A DNA stretch of 64,000 nucleotides, taken from positions 13,634,988-13,698,987 of the forward strand of contig CP034983.1 of the NCBI GenBank assembly GCA_004026145.2, given 5' to 3'. The notes under the pieces were generated by a model, which was given only the letters and a program-made list of their open reading frames with translations, made no database searches and was not told the origin of the DNA. How positions within the stretch are numbered: the stretch's first letter is position 1; each line of letters begins with the position of its first letter. Both the position numbers and the translations under genes were made by a program. This document shows positions 1 through 12,309 of this stretch, in pieces. The DNA is from Takifugu bimaculatus. Lineage: Eukaryota; Chordata; Actinopteri; Tetraodontiformes; Tetraodontidae.

Positions 1-242
1 CCATCGAGATTCCTGACAGCCTTGTCCACACTTGGCATGCAAGCAAATTCCATCGGGGATGCTGATTTAGGTCGCGCTAAAGAGACGGACACTTCAAAAG
101 CCCGTCTACAACAAATGCAACACATGTCGATGATGTGAGAAGATATTTAGTGATCACGTTTTGCAACACTCTGTCTTGGAAGACTGGAAAATTTGGATTA
201 AAGTCTTACTTTGCAACATCCAGGCCTGTAAGTAATTAACTG

Positions 243-532
243 TGTGATACACACATCCTCACATTTCTATCTTTGTGAGGACATTCATAGTCATAATACA
301 CTGGGTCCCAGGTCCTTGCCCGAACCTTAACCAGCCCAACTAACTCCCTAACCTGAACCTAAACCCAATTTTAATCTAAACCTTGAAACCATATCTTCAC
401 TCAAACAGTCCTTAGCATGGTAGAGCCCAGTAAAATGGCCCCACATCGCAAACATGGCCCCTCTTTACATTGATATCCAATATGTAGTAAATGTGAGGAC
501 ACACACACACACACACACACACAGACACACAC
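243..532. repeat. Teleost interspersed repeat with CCTAA-like core and terminal (AC)n
   Basis: The block contains CTTTGTGAGGACATTCATAG near 271-290. A degenerate CCTAACC/CTAAACC-rich core follows at about 325-385, then GGCCCCAC-type sequence. It closes with a second GTGAGGAC at about 493 that runs directly into an (AC)n microsatellite (499-532). I recognise this arrangement as a common dispersed fish repeat, though its family name is not certain to me. Copy number and boundaries would need a repeat library. Confidence 0.5.
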
Positions 533-1730
533 CCTTATGTAAGTGCAAGCAGCCCGTCATGGGGACCATTAATGGCTTGAATTTGGCTCCAACTCCATCA
601 TCATCAGATGGAACCCAGTGGAACAAACCAAGCTGCACGCAGAAGATAAAGCAGTAGCCAAAAGCAGCTGATGATGTTTTCACGCTGTGCCTTTGGGTGA
701 TGCGTGATTCTGTGTTGGAACGCTGCAATATTCCAATAATCGGCTTTGTTCTCCGGCATCACAGAGCCCATCCCGTGTCCGCTCCTGGAGACGAGCTCCG
801 GGAGAAAATGTCAACAGGCAACTTTTTTTCTTTTGTCCATTATTTTATGCTATGATCCATAAGTCCTTGGATCCCTTCAAAGAACGGAGGGTGAACGTTG
901 ATGCCGAGTTGGTACATTCTGAGGGAAAATCCCTGAAAAAGCTGACCGAAAGAAAAGGAACGGGGTTATGGTGACATCTTGTAATGGAGCAATAAGAAAT
1001 TGGCTTCAGCTCAGGTTCCTGACTGACAGAGTAGAACATCAGTTCATTACTGTCACTTGTTCCGTGGAGGGGCACCCAGGGACAGGCTGAACTTTCCTCT
1101 GTAGGTGGTCTTGATTATAGGCTTTTCCTGCCATTCAAGTTGCCACAAAAGATGCAATTTGTTCCGCCTGTAATCAGCCCCTTAGGGAAATGAGCAGAGG
1201 TGGATTGGGAGAGCGACCTGGGTGCATTGATTATTCTGCAGCTTGAATCTTCTGTACATCAAACCCATTGTTCCTGGAACTGTTAGCCATGATCTGTACA
1301 TTTCTCTGTATCGGGAAGAAATGCTCTCGCACAACTTTCAGGCCTGTGCTGTCGCAGCGTCCGCTCAGAAAGCCTTCAGAACCGCGCGTCTGTTTTATAT
1401 TTAGTAGCTGTTCTTTGAAAAAGCCTCACCTTTATTCCCCTGCTCTCCCCTCCTTTTCCATCCAAGAATGAGTAATCCGGTTTGCTTTGCTGCGGTGACC
1501 GCGCTCTATTTTTAGGAGGAGATACATAATTAAAGCGAAAACAACCTTGGGGCTGAGAGCCGTGACAGTTGTGCATTTACATGTCCGAATGGACTCGCAA
1601 AAGTGTGAAATGGGCGACAACTTCTAATCTGCATTCCCATCTCCTTGTGCACGGCTTCCTGTTATGGAAAAGCGAGAGAGCTTTTAAGAGTTTCTTCCTC
1701 CCGATTAATTTGGGGCCTCCAACTGCTCGC

Positions 1731-1769
1731 ACACACACACACACACACACACAGATACACACACACACA
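1731..1769. repeat. (AC)n microsatellite
   Basis: Nearly pure AC dinucleotide tract interrupted by AGAT, within a dlgap1 intron. No function is visible. Confidence 0.9.
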
Positions 1770-2064
1770 GATGCGTGAAGCATGCTGAGCGATCAGATTG
1801 GAGGCAGGTGAGAGCTAATGAGACACCTATTCATCTTCCTTTGAGATGGGGACATGTTTTTGCTGCACGCGCGTTTCTGTGTTGATTAGGTGGCTTTTTT
1901 TAGAAGCTCACACTTTTAAGGTTCCCGTGCAACTGCCAAAGACTACCTGAGCCACTGGAGCGTGTTTGTGAGGCCCTTGTTCTTCAGATGAGGTGGTCTC
2001 CCTGCACTGAGCTGTATCACCTACATTTCAATTGTTCCGCGTATAATGCTTACTTCTTTTGCAG

Positions 2065-2242
2065 GATTTCCACGGAGCATTCGCCCAAGCTGCAGATCCG
2101 GAGCCACAGCTATCTGCGGGCAGTGAGCGAGGTTTCCATCAACAGGAGTCTGGACAGCTTGGACCCAGCAGGGCTGCTGGCTTCACCAAAATTCCGTTCG
2201 CGGAACGAGAGCTACATGAGGGCCATGAGCACCATCAGCCAG
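2065..2242 (+). CDS. dlgap1: DLGAP1 (GKAP/SAPAP1), internal exon with two GK-binding-type repeats
   Basis: First visible exon of a PSD-95/DLG-associated scaffold that links the guanylate-kinase domain of PSD-95 to Shank at excitatory synapses. It is 178 nt, entered in phase 2 (the first G completes a codon) and left in phase 0 after CAG at a GTCAGT donor. The translation contains STEHSPKLQIRSHSYLRAVS and SRNESYMRAMSTISQ. Both carry the R-x-x-S-Y-x-x-A pattern known from the DLGAP repeats that bind the PSD-95 GK domain when the Ser is phosphorylated. The eight exons in the window encode about 594 residues, the C-terminal part of the protein; the N-terminus is outside. DLGAP4 is the main alternative and is disfavoured by residues in later exons. 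Confidence 0.95.
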
Positions 2243-3200
2243 GTCAGTAGAGGCAGCTGCTCGTCATTGGGCCTTATTGTTCTCCTTCAATGCCAATAAG
2301 GTCGTACGGGAGAGGAGAAAGTCTCGCCATCGAGTGCGAAATAACAATCAGGTCACCATCCGGCCATTAAAGCCCCCCCTAGTCTCCTAATTAGCGTGTT
2401 TTCTGGAGCTCAGATGATTAATTCACTGACCCGTACAGCCCATTCCCCTTCGTTAACCTTATATTTCCTTCTGTTTCAGCATAATTTGGGAATCAAAATG
2501 CATTTTGCATACGTGTTCTGATAGAAAATGTCGTTAGCGGCTGAAATGGATTTCCCATTTCCAGGAGTTTTGAGTCACGCCTCAAGTCCCAGTAGTCAAA
2601 AATGGATTTGACATGTTCCTTTTCACACCTCATTCGCACCTTCCTGGTTTCACTCTATAGAGGCTGTTGTCCAATTACCTTCGCTTTATGGGCACTTTTG
2701 ATGTGTTGCATCAAAAAAGGTGATGAATACCTCGAAAAGTTTTGTCCTTAAAAAAAGCAGTTTGTGTTGAAAATAGTTTCCAGGGACGCGTTTCTCTTCC
2801 AATTGGGATGTAAAGTCGGAGGGTGACGGCTCCATCACACAGATCTCATGGCTTCATATTGCATAACTGTCCCTCCTGAAAGGAAACTAGGAGGAAAGAA
2901 CACGTGATGGGAAGATAGGATCCAAGCATAAATCATTTAATCGGGTGTTCTGCAAATTCATAATTCAGCTGCTTTTTTGGGTTAGAGTAAAAATAAAGGG
3001 ACGCCTCGTCGCATCGGCATTCGTCATTTCTTGTGTGCTGATATCAATCAGTGGCGTATTTCTTCCACATATCTGTGCTTGTTCCAAATTAGAGGAAAAC
3101 TGGAACAGTGCGTTCTCAGCTTGCGAGGGTTGGGAAGTTTAGTTTCCGGTGTCCCCGCTCTCTGTTTTGCTGTTATCTCCTGTTTTCCTCACGTCCGCAG
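2243..3200 (+). other. dlgap1: dlgap1 intron 1 (within window)
   Basis: 958-bp intron with a GTCAGT donor and a CCGCAG acceptor. AT-richer than the flanking exons. I see no repeat or second gene in it. Confidence 0.9.
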
Positions 3201-3462
3201 GTGAGCGAGGTGGAGGTCAACGGGCAGATTGAGGCGGTGTGTGAGTCTGTTTTCAGCGAGATGGAGTCGCAGGCCATGGACGCCCTGGACCTGCCCGTGC
3301 CCGGCTGCTTCCGCATGCGCAGCCACAGCTACGTGCGCGCCATCGAGAAGGGCTGTTCGCAGGAGGAGGAGGAGGCAGGAGGTGGCGCCAAGGTCGGCAA
3401 CAGGAGGACCGGCTCCCCCCCGCGCACCACCACCACCGTCAGGACCATCCAGAGCAGCACAG
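3201..3462 (+). CDS. dlgap1: DLGAP1, exon with third GK-binding-type repeat
   Basis: 262-nt exon entered in phase 0 and left in phase 1 at CAG|GTCAGT. It encodes VSEVEVNGQIEAVCESVFSE, a conserved acidic helix-like block. FRMRSHSYVRAIEKGC follows, a third R-x-x-S-Y-x-x-A repeat, then a Glu-rich and basic low-complexity linker ending in VRTIQSST. The matching human segment continues with SSCITTYKK, which is how the next exon at 19908 begins. No obligatory exon is therefore missing in the 16.4-kb intron that follows. The local GC content is high compared with the introns. Confidence 0.95.
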
Positions 3463-6400
3463 GTCAGTGTGACCATGCATAATAAATTCCCACGTGGTCG
3501 GAATCTATGTATTATATATGGGCTGCAGTGTTAACAGAGAAACTTACGTGATGTGGCAGCAGCAGGAAAAATACAGCATGTCCTTAAAAAAAGGCCGTGC
3601 AGATTTTTCTATTGGAGATTTGGGTTATTTTCATATTGAAATTAGCCCCCGTGTGTGACTGACAGGGAAACAATTTTATTTTCCAGCCTGTGTATTATTA
3701 TTTATCCGACCCAGTACAATACAATATGATGAATGCAGAACGTTACCTCCCCCCCCAGGCTTAGTGACTGATAGGTCTTATTTTAGTCCTCTTGTGTACC
3801 CTCATGGTCCGGAGCGCTTGGCTTTTCCGGCGTCGCCGCTTGCTCCGCTGATGCTGAGTCGTGCTGGCAGGCAGCACTGGGTGTCCATGCGTTTCCTCCC
3901 AAACGCCGCTCCCTCACACCGCCCTCGCACACGTTGTCTTTCTCCGTAAATTGCACTAATCACAAGTCGCCCCCGTCTCGATAGCTAGCCGCGGCGATGC
4001 TAATTAAACCCATTTTCTCGTCATCGATCAAATTTTCAATCAATTCAGGTCATTAATTTAACAAAATGAACATTTCTGAACGCTATTAGTCCCTTCAGAT
4101 TGCTACTATTTCCTGTTAATAACATTTAGCTTCCTGGAATTTCTTTATCACTTTACACCTATTGACAATTAAGGGCAACAACGCAGTTGAGGGTTGTAAA
4201 GGATCTTCCTGATTGTTCCATTGTGTGGCAGCTGGTGATCCATGAATGACTGAAGGGATCAGGAGTGTGACTTCTTTCCCCCCCAGAGGAAGGAGAAGAT
4301 AATGAACACCATCTATCAGGTGTAGTGTCTCAGGGATTAAGCGCTTTCTGAGCCCAGACAGTTGTGCTGTTTGCTCCTGCTGATACAGGAAGTCTTTCTT
4401 TCACCTCAAGCTGTCCCCCAGCATGCTTTGCAACGGCCCTATTCACCGATAACGTGGAGATGTCAGGTGATAAGTGACTTGGTGGAAGTATGTGTGTGTT
4501 TGTACACTTGTCTGCCTCAGAGCTGTTTTAATGAACTTGGCACCTGGATATTAAAGCCGTGTGGTCGCTGCTCCTCGGGAAGCTTGGGAACATTTTGGAC
4601 TTTTTCCATCGCTCACCTCTATTGTCCAGCATTGGGGTGGAACGGAGCAGACAAGGAAGTGGGTGCGCATGATAGATTATAAGGCAATGTGGCGAGCAGT
4701 CCATCGTGGCCGGCGCAGTGAAGGTAGGGGATTACTTCAGATTACTGTCATAGTTGCAGCGCCGCTCAATTCATCACGTCCTTAGAGCTCCGCCGCCGAG
4801 TCGTCCGTCACTGTAATTAATTAGCTACCTCTCCTTCCTCTCCTCCCCATGAGAGGAGGTGATTGAAGAGGGGGGGAAAGCAGGGAAGGAGGGATGAGAA
4901 AAGATCTGGAGGATAACCCTCTTTCTTGTATTTCTGTCTGCTTGTTTTTCTAGCGTGTCATATGAAAATGAACTGCAGCTTTGAGGCGTTTCACAGAGTT
5001 TTGAGGAATTTCTTGCTGGAGTAAAGCAGAGAAGCAGAGATGGAAAATGGTGGATTCCATTTTGCGCGTTATTGTAATAATGCACACCACCAGCCCCAGT
5101 TTAAAATGATTTCAGTCATGATTGTGGTTTAAATAATAAATTCCATAAGTGGCACCTTCCAATGGGCCTTGAATAAATAACGTGGGCCCTTGGGAATGAA
5201 ATAAATTGTCTGGAATATTCTCCCTCCCTTTACACGGAGAAGAAAAACACCGAGGGTGAGGCGAGTAAACAATCACAACTTTGTTTCTTTATCCTGTGGT
5301 GCAGAAACAGAGACACGAATGCATCGACACAAACTGAAACCAGCCGGGAGCGCAGAGTGAGAAGTGGAGACGTTGTCGTGGTAAATACTGCATGATGCTT
5401 CAGCGGGACTGGCTCAGGCAGCAGCCTGCGCTTTCAGTTTCTGCTCCCGTTTGTCCCCGTGGCAACCCGCCAAGATGCCGCGCACGTCCCCACAAATGGG
5501 CGAGGGGAAGGGAGCTTCACCTATCAGCTCGAGCTCAGGCTCTCCAGCTCGCTCGCTTAGCTGATCCAACCCATTATTATTGATGATCTTTTTAATCCGG
5601 AGGAAGGAGACTCGAGTGAGAGGGCTGTCCTTTGATCTCCTCTCTTTGAATGTCGAGAGGCTGCGGCTTCCAGCGTCCGCCTTTGTGCGTTCGGGACTGA
5701 CACACAACACACACACACAGCTGCATCACTGCTCAGCATCGGACGTGTTGGCCCCAATATCAGCTCCTTTGGATCGGTTTAATAAAATCTAAAGCAGATC
5801 CTCTTTCTACAGCTTGGGAAAATCCACTGCAATCGGGTAATGTGAGGATTTTTGCTGCCTCTGTAAGCTCCTCCACCCTGAGTCATCCCCAGTTAACGTA
5901 TTAATCACCTCCTCGCTCTTCTTTGCTTTTACCTCCTTGGGCTCTTGCACAACAACCGCAGACAGCAGCACTTAAATCATCCCGCCGTTTCCTTTAAGAC
6001 ATATTGAACTTTAATTAGCGGGAAGACGATTTTAGCACCAACGCATCCAAAGCTGCGCCGCGATTGACGTCCCCTCAGCCTTTCGCTGCTCTGTGACCTT
6101 CTGTCAATTACCCAGTCTCATTTTCCCAACATCTATTTTTCAGAGGTGCGTGGGGATCGGCTGAGGGAGAAAAAGCCTGTTTCCTTCCGTTAGTTGCCTG
6201 TAAAATGATGTCTAATTCAGTGACTGTGGATTCCCTGCAGCCCCAGAACAGAGCTGGCACTCTGTAAAACATTGCTTAAGTGTTTGAGGCATGCTTGTAG
6301 CTGGTGTTGGGGATGGTTTTGGGAGACAAAGCGAAATCTCACACCTCCATCTTAGCGTCTTCCTGCCTCTTTCCCTTTGAACCTGCCAAATAATGGAATG

Positions 6401-6617
6401 GAATGCTTCTACTATACATGATTTAATATGCGCTCTCCAAGTTGGATTTATTTAAATTCCAGATGGCTGTTTTAAAGAAATATTGCTTTAATCAGTTTTA
6501 TTCTGCTCTTTTGAATCTGAAAGAGGGAAGTTATATAATGCAGTCAATGTCTGCTTTTATGCAACATGGGGGTTTCCTTGTGTTCTCGGCTTCAGTCTTT
6601 AAAAAACCTGTGCAATG

Positions 6618-6640
6618 CTGCCCCCAGGGGCCCAGAGCAT
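6618..6640 (-). promoter_or_regulatory. Weak CTCF-like motif
   Basis: On the minus strand the core reads CCCCTGGGGGCAGC. It matches the GGGGGCAGC half of the CTCF motif but has C for A at the CCA step. Weak candidate only. Confidence 0.2.
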
Positions 6641-7489
6641 CACAGCACTGCACCCCTGGCCTTTCTTCTCCAGTCAGAGCCAGTGGGTGGATGAAAAACT
6701 GCCAGACGGCCTGACCCAATTATGAAAGACTTGTCCCTGGCATCTTTCCACTCCTGTTCTGAGAAAGCCTGAGAGGAAATAACATCTTTGGTTACCACGG
6801 CACAAAATGTCCAAGGCCGAAACTTTGCTGCTCAGAATGAAAATAATCATGTCTGACTCCCAAGGTGGGTTTGAGGGGGACGACAGGGTCAACTGGACTA
6901 CAGGACCTAAAAGCATCACGCTGCTGCAGCGTTTGTTACTGGGGATTCGACCATCTGTCCATCTGGTGTGTCTGTGGACTCTGTGATGAGTTAACATCAA
7001 GGTGGGGAAAGTAAACGGTCACCATTATTGCAGAATAACAATTATTGCTAGCTATCAGTGTAGTCATTGATTGGGCATCTGAACTCATGTGCTGGAAATT
7101 ATGATAATATGATAAGAAGGACCAGTCCCTGTGTTTTTCTCACTGGAAATTTGTTTTTAAACCATTGGAAGCATGGCTAGATTATTATTTCCCAGGCCTG
7201 TAATCTTCAAAGATCACATTCTCATGGATTTTACTACTGAGAAATAATAAAAATAATAATAATTGGGGGGCGGAAGTAAAAAAAAAAAAAAGACACGTCC
7301 ATTTATTAGGAAAAAGATTTATACCATATGTTTAATTACTTTAAATGTCACTTGAAGACCGAGTGAGCAGGACAGCGATAAAATCACTTATTTTTAACCT
7401 TCTCTATCAACGTCCTGGAATTTGAGGGCGGAAAATCCCCTTTTCCTAAATCGGGACTGTAGTTTTCCAGATGAGTGTGATCGGGACCG

Positions 7490-7654
7490 TCCCACCAGGC
7501 GCTGAACGCGGGGTGGGTGTGGGATGCGATCCAAGCGCGTCCCGTCAATGGGGCGCGTCCACGCTCGGATCCAATATCCCCGGCGAGGCCAGGGAAAAGA
7601 AGCGGTCTGGCCACTCAGTCGGTTCGAGCTCGTTGTTGTGGACCAGACGTCGCC
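7490..7654 (+). promoter_or_regulatory. dlgap1: GC/CpG-rich candidate internal promoter of dlgap1
   Basis: A CpG-rich island inside otherwise AT-rich intron (7200-7400 and 7880-8420 are strongly AT-rich). It directly precedes an ATG exon with a perfect donor. No TATA box is evident, as usual for CpG-type promoters. The call is an inference from composition and position. Confidence 0.45.
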
Positions 7655-7718
7655 ATGTCGGTGCTGCAGTGTCTCTACGGGGCGCTGCTCGGCTTCTGTG
7701 ATCACTGGATCTGCCTTT
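7655..7718 (+). CDS. dlgap1: Candidate alternative first coding exon of a short DLGAP1/GKAP isoform
   Basis: ATG at 7655 in the context tcgccATGt opens a frame starting MSVLQCLYGALLGF. It has Cys and hydrophobic residues and ends after 64 nt at a strong GTGAGT donor (7719). Sixty-four nt leaves phase 1, exactly what the dlgap1 exon at 19908 needs. Splicing to it would give a Leu codon followed by SSCITTYKKTPPP. A short protein starting here would lack the three GK-binding repeats visible upstream but keep the dynein-light-chain motifs and the C-terminal domain. Short GKAP forms from alternative 5' exons are known in mammals, but I cannot confirm homology of this N-terminus. It could instead belong to a nested gene or be chance. 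Confidence 0.45.
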
Positions 7719-9184
7719 GTGAGTACACGAGCCCCATCTTTCTCTGCTGTGAGTCAAGTAAAGATGTCGCAGTTCGATCGCGAGCAGGTGACCGGAAGTC
7801 AGTGGTGCAGCCTTCAGACTAAAAGCCCAAATTGTCGCTCGCTGACCTGGAGGGCACGTGCGGTTCTTCTTTAAATACGGTTGTGGTAACCCAGCAATAT
7901 AATGTTATATTTGAGTTAAGATATTTAATAGTAGATTGTGTAATGTCGCTTGTATGCCAGGCACGATTTTGCCAATTTTCCTCGTGTAGTTTAAGTGCGT
8001 CACTCTCCTTTACTTTGAAAGTGTCAACCGGAAAACGTGATGGTAGGGCTTGGACGCGTATATTTTCTGCTTATTCATGCTCCAAATGGACGTTTTAAAA
8101 TTATACAGGAAACTAACACATTTCAAAAGAATAAAGCTCATTACAGTGCTCAATTCAACCAATATAATGTGTTGTTTATGTGTTTGGTTCAATTTCAACA
8201 CCCCCATTTTCAATAAAACTATGAAACTCCACAGAATGTGATTTAGTTAATAGCCCCTATTTTAATAATTAAAAACAAAACACAAAGGCAGGTTATAAAA
8301 ATACTGTACAACTTCAAAATCAGGAACTTTTTAAGAGGTTGGTCTTGTGAATAATGTTATCTATCAAATTAATAATAAAATAAAAATAACATCCTAGAGG
8401 CTTTTTAAAAGTCATACGGCACAGAAGAACCCACTAAACTTTGCCACAGGGTGCTTTGCTGTGTGGAAAGTTTGTTCACAGCATCTTAATTTGATAAATT
8501 TGGTAGTTTAGGGCTCGACCCCTGATGTGTCAAAATAGAATTACTTGTGTTTCACCTCTGGGGTTCGGAGAATAGGGAGCATTGGAGACAGTGAAACATA
8601 ACAATATTTACGTTTTGGAGCATCATATTGTGATAAAAAGACATCATTGCTACAAGATGACACAACCGCAAAGATGACCACATTGTCCTTATAGGCCAAC
8701 CTGCCAGCTTGCATTCATGGTTTGTGTAGTATGAAGTGTAAAACCTGACAAATTACAGCGCAGACATGGAAGATTATGAAAAGATTCCACCTCCACTTAT
8801 AACAGTTGGACTCCTCAGTCCCTGAACACTTGCTGAGCCTTGATGAGCTCATCCAGCAGGGTGGCAACACACGCCTGTTTTCACAGACACGGCTGAGGTA
8901 ATCTTGGAAAACAATGACATTTCTTCGCTTGCAGTGCTTGATTTGTTTTCCCGGCGCTGTTAAATATGGCGTTTCAGACTTTTCAAACTGATTGCATACT
9001 GTTTTTGTGTCCATTTTAAACGCCGCCCCTCATTTCTTTTTAAAACGCGATCCAGATTTAGACTGAAAAGCAATTTTGTCGTGTTTATTTTCCTCCATTG
9101 TTTTTATCATTTTATTCCACGTCCCTTGAAACCCGATTTAGTCCTGAAACGCTCGATGGAGAGCAGGCTGAGATTAACCTCTGT

Positions 9185-9220
9185 GCTGCTCTGCTCTGCT
9201 CTGCTCTGCCCTGCTCTGCC
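9185..9220. repeat. CTCTG pentanucleotide tandem tract
   Basis: Imperfect tandem copies of CTCTG/CCCTG inside the long dlgap1 intron. Confidence 0.8.
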
Positions 9221-9681
9221 CCTCCAGTCCTGGCAGCTGGGAAATGTTGATCACCTTCCAACCCTGGGTCTATTTCAGTATCATATTTCTGATGAGAGGC
9301 TGACAGGTGTGGCCCCCGTCGTGCATGTGGGTCAGACTCTAAGCCCTTCTGGACTCATATGAATGACCATTGCATACTCGTGCGTGGTGAAATGAACTTC
9401 CAGAGGAGGGAACGGCACCAGGCCTCATCAGTCTGACTGAAAAAGAGATGACAGATGCCGTTTACCAGTTCAAGGCCCCTTAGGTGGATTGTAGGTGGAG
9501 GGCAGCTAACAGCCTGCTGTGTGACAGACAAGAAATCTGTGGCCCCACATATCCAAGCCGTTCATCTGTGACTCATATGAGCCACGTCTGCCCACTCACC
9601 GAGCAGCTTCCTGTTTCTATTCTTAGCAGAGGCTCTGGGATCCTCCTGAGCACAACACAAAAAGAGGAGGCACACTTTAAC

Positions 9682-9713
9682 GCACACACACACACACACA
9701 CACATACACACAC
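9682..9713. repeat. (AC)n microsatellite
   Basis: AC dinucleotide tract with a single T interruption, intronic. Confidence 0.9.
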
Positions 9714-11148
9714 GCTGAGGTCATCCAAGCACGATAATGCCAGGATGACAGAGGCCACTGGAGATGAGTTGTCGAAGGCTCAGCTGATGACACGTTCGTC
9801 CAAGAAGTCCAAGTCATCTGCACACAGAGGAGGTTCAAAGAGCATTCCTTTCCCCGGTTGTGTTTGTACAGAAAGCTGTATAACACCACTCCCTTGGTTG
9901 TTTTTAGCTGCCGGAAGAGTCTGATTTCCATCGAAATAATGACGCAAAATCTCGGTGGCTGTTTTGGGAGCAGGTTCTCAGCCAAGTCACAACACAATCC
10001 TCCGGACCCCAACCATATGTTGCAGCCTCGGCGTGTCAAACGAGGACCAGGATCACGATTTATTGAAGGAAGCACCAGTTTTTAAATGTGAGGCGGCGTT
10101 GAGTTAAATGTGTTGGCACAGAGCGGAGAAAGAAGATTCAAAACATTCCATCATCGGGCTCTCCACTCGTACAGCTGATTAATCATCTAACGTGGTGGAT
10201 TTCTGGTTGCGGGAAGGAAAAATCAATGATGCAAGTTTAATGCAATAGCCCCATTGCCCCCCCTTTTTTTTTGTTTTTGTAGTTTAAAAAGTAGTCCTCT
10301 CAGTTTTCTGGTCAGGTTTTTAGCAGCTGTCATGGCTGCTGTTATCACCTTATCACGCTTCTGTGCAATAGACGGGAGACAGCGTTGCCAGGATTATATC
10401 ACACGCTGTCAATTACCTGCTGTCATTCTCTCCTATAACAGCTGCAAATACTCCTGCCGACCTCATCTGGCCTTCACGGTGCCTTTTTGTAAAGCAATTA
10501 TGAAGTTAAAGATATTCAGGTTTGCCATAGGGGAAACACATTTATTTTTATATGTCTGCATTATCAGTCTTGTCGACGACACCTGAAACAAACACAAATG
10601 TCACCTAATCGTGTAGAGCTTCTAATATTAAAGTAATGTTGCTGTTTCTTCCTTTTCTTCCTCCCACATTTTGACTTTTAACTTTCCTCTTTTGTCGGTC
10701 TTTTAACTATTTGGTTCTGTAGGGAATGCTAATTCCAGATTTAAAGTAATCCGTGTGAAAAGCAGAACAGAGACAAAAGAACGACGGTAAAGAGGTCAGG
10801 AGAAAATACGGTCGCTCATTAAGACTGTCGTGCAAAGCTGTTAAGCGCCGTGGAGCCTGAGAGTGGAGGCTGTCCGAGCCGCTCTCTGAGAAAACACCTT
10901 TGTTTTACCCTTGAACGTCTTAGAATGTAAGAATAGAAATGAAAATCTGGGGTTGTCGGATGAGAACTGTGCAATAGTTGCTTCCTCTTGCACACTGAAC
11001 TCAAAAGCTAATTTTCAGTTTTGTAATTAATAGTGCACTGAAGTGTTGCCGTGATTATAGAAAAATAACTGTCATTGTTTAAGTGGTTGAAATGGCAAAT
11101 TCAAGCACAGAGCAGCAATCAGGCCTGTGGCATTTTTTATATCCTGAC

Positions 11149-11167
11149 TGGCCACTAGGGGGAGCTA
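11149..11167 (+). promoter_or_regulatory. CTCF-like motif (plus orientation)
   Basis: TGGCCACTAGGGGGAGCTA differs from the familiar 19-bp CTCF consensus at two positions. One is a tolerated C/T step. The other is C to A in the core, which may weaken binding. It lies in the long dlgap1 intron. Confidence 0.35.
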
Positions 11168-12290
11168 TATCTATACTCTGAGAACTCCAGATCCTTCCCT
11201 GTCTCTGTGGAACAGATAACAGAAGCACATGGGGTTGTGCCCATTCTATCCTTTGGTATTGCTTCCAGACACCATCTTTATAGTTGCAACACGTGTCTCC
11301 ATTGTCTTTAATGACGTGTGTCTAAGTGGCAGGAAAAGACAGCTTGAAGTTTGAGACGGGGAGATACTGGGGCCCCTTAATCATGAGTGACATTTATGGT
11401 TAGTTTGATCTATATGTGCATGAGATACACAGACATCAAACCAGGAAGTTGTTGCCCAGGAATGCTCTTTTTTTTATTTCCATCCATCCCTCCAAGCATG
11501 TCAGCTCCTCAGCACGCTCGGATAATTCTCCATTTCCTGCTTTTGTGTTAATTACAGGGACCCGTAAAGCCCCGACTTAGGTGTCTATGTTGCTGCATGT
11601 GAAATACACCTGTGTCAGCGGATCAAAGCTGCAATCCTCTGAGGTGGAATTATTATTCAAAGCGGGGATGTGAATTAAATACTAGCCTGGTGTCATCTGT
11701 TTCTCTTATTCTCTGTTTTCTCTGCCTCCCTCACACACACCTGCATTATGCTGAATTCTGCACGCTTTGATGCCGCGAGAAGGTGTGTTTGACAGGAAAC
11801 AAGGGCTCGGTCAAGACGTGTGGTAACACATTTGCTCACGTGTAGAGCAAAGAGGCAGATAGCGGCTGTGGCCCGTGGCTGGGCCTCAGCCGAGCTTTGA
11901 AGGCGCGCAGATGTGTGCATGCGCGGGAATGTTAGCAGTGTCAGAGTGTCTGCGGGTGGCTTCGCATCTGCTGGGATCAAGCCCAAACTGGGAGCTGGAT
12001 GTGGGTAAACTGTGATTTGGCTATCTCCCTTCCTGGAGGAGATAAATCCTCGCCATGCTGGTGTGTCAACCACTCAGTAATTACTTCAGCCTGTCATGAC
12101 TGTCTGAGAATGCACGCCAGTGGGAACTTGCACTGTCGCTCATTTTCACTCACACAGCAACAAAACAGCATTTTTTTAAAAACAACTCAGATTGAGAGTG
12201 TGAACCTGGAAAGATCCGTGTTGCATCTACTCATTTTTAATCTATAAAGACTCCCCCCTCAACTATTTATCTTGATCTGCAATATAAAAG

Positions 12291-12309
12291 TGTCCACTAG
12301 GTGTCACCG
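12291..12309 (+). promoter_or_regulatory. CTCF-like motif (plus orientation)
   Basis: Core CCACTAGGTGTCACC. The CCAC-N-AGGTG part fits the CTCF consensus, but one G of the GGC core is T. It is 1.1 kb from the similar site at 11149 and in the same orientation. Confidence 0.25.

Larger units (their letters stand above)
1..2064 (+). other. dlgap1: dlgap1 intron (partial), upstream of first visible exon
   Basis: Non-coding sequence before the first recognisable dlgap1 exon. It ends in a good acceptor, with a pyrimidine stretch and then GCAG at 2061-2064. It holds a teleost-type interspersed repeat with a microsatellite near 243-532 and a second (AC)n tract near 1731-1769. The short open frames here have no protein-like composition. 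The large N-terminal dlgap1 coding exon expected from mammals is not present, so it must lie left of the window. Confidence 0.8.
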
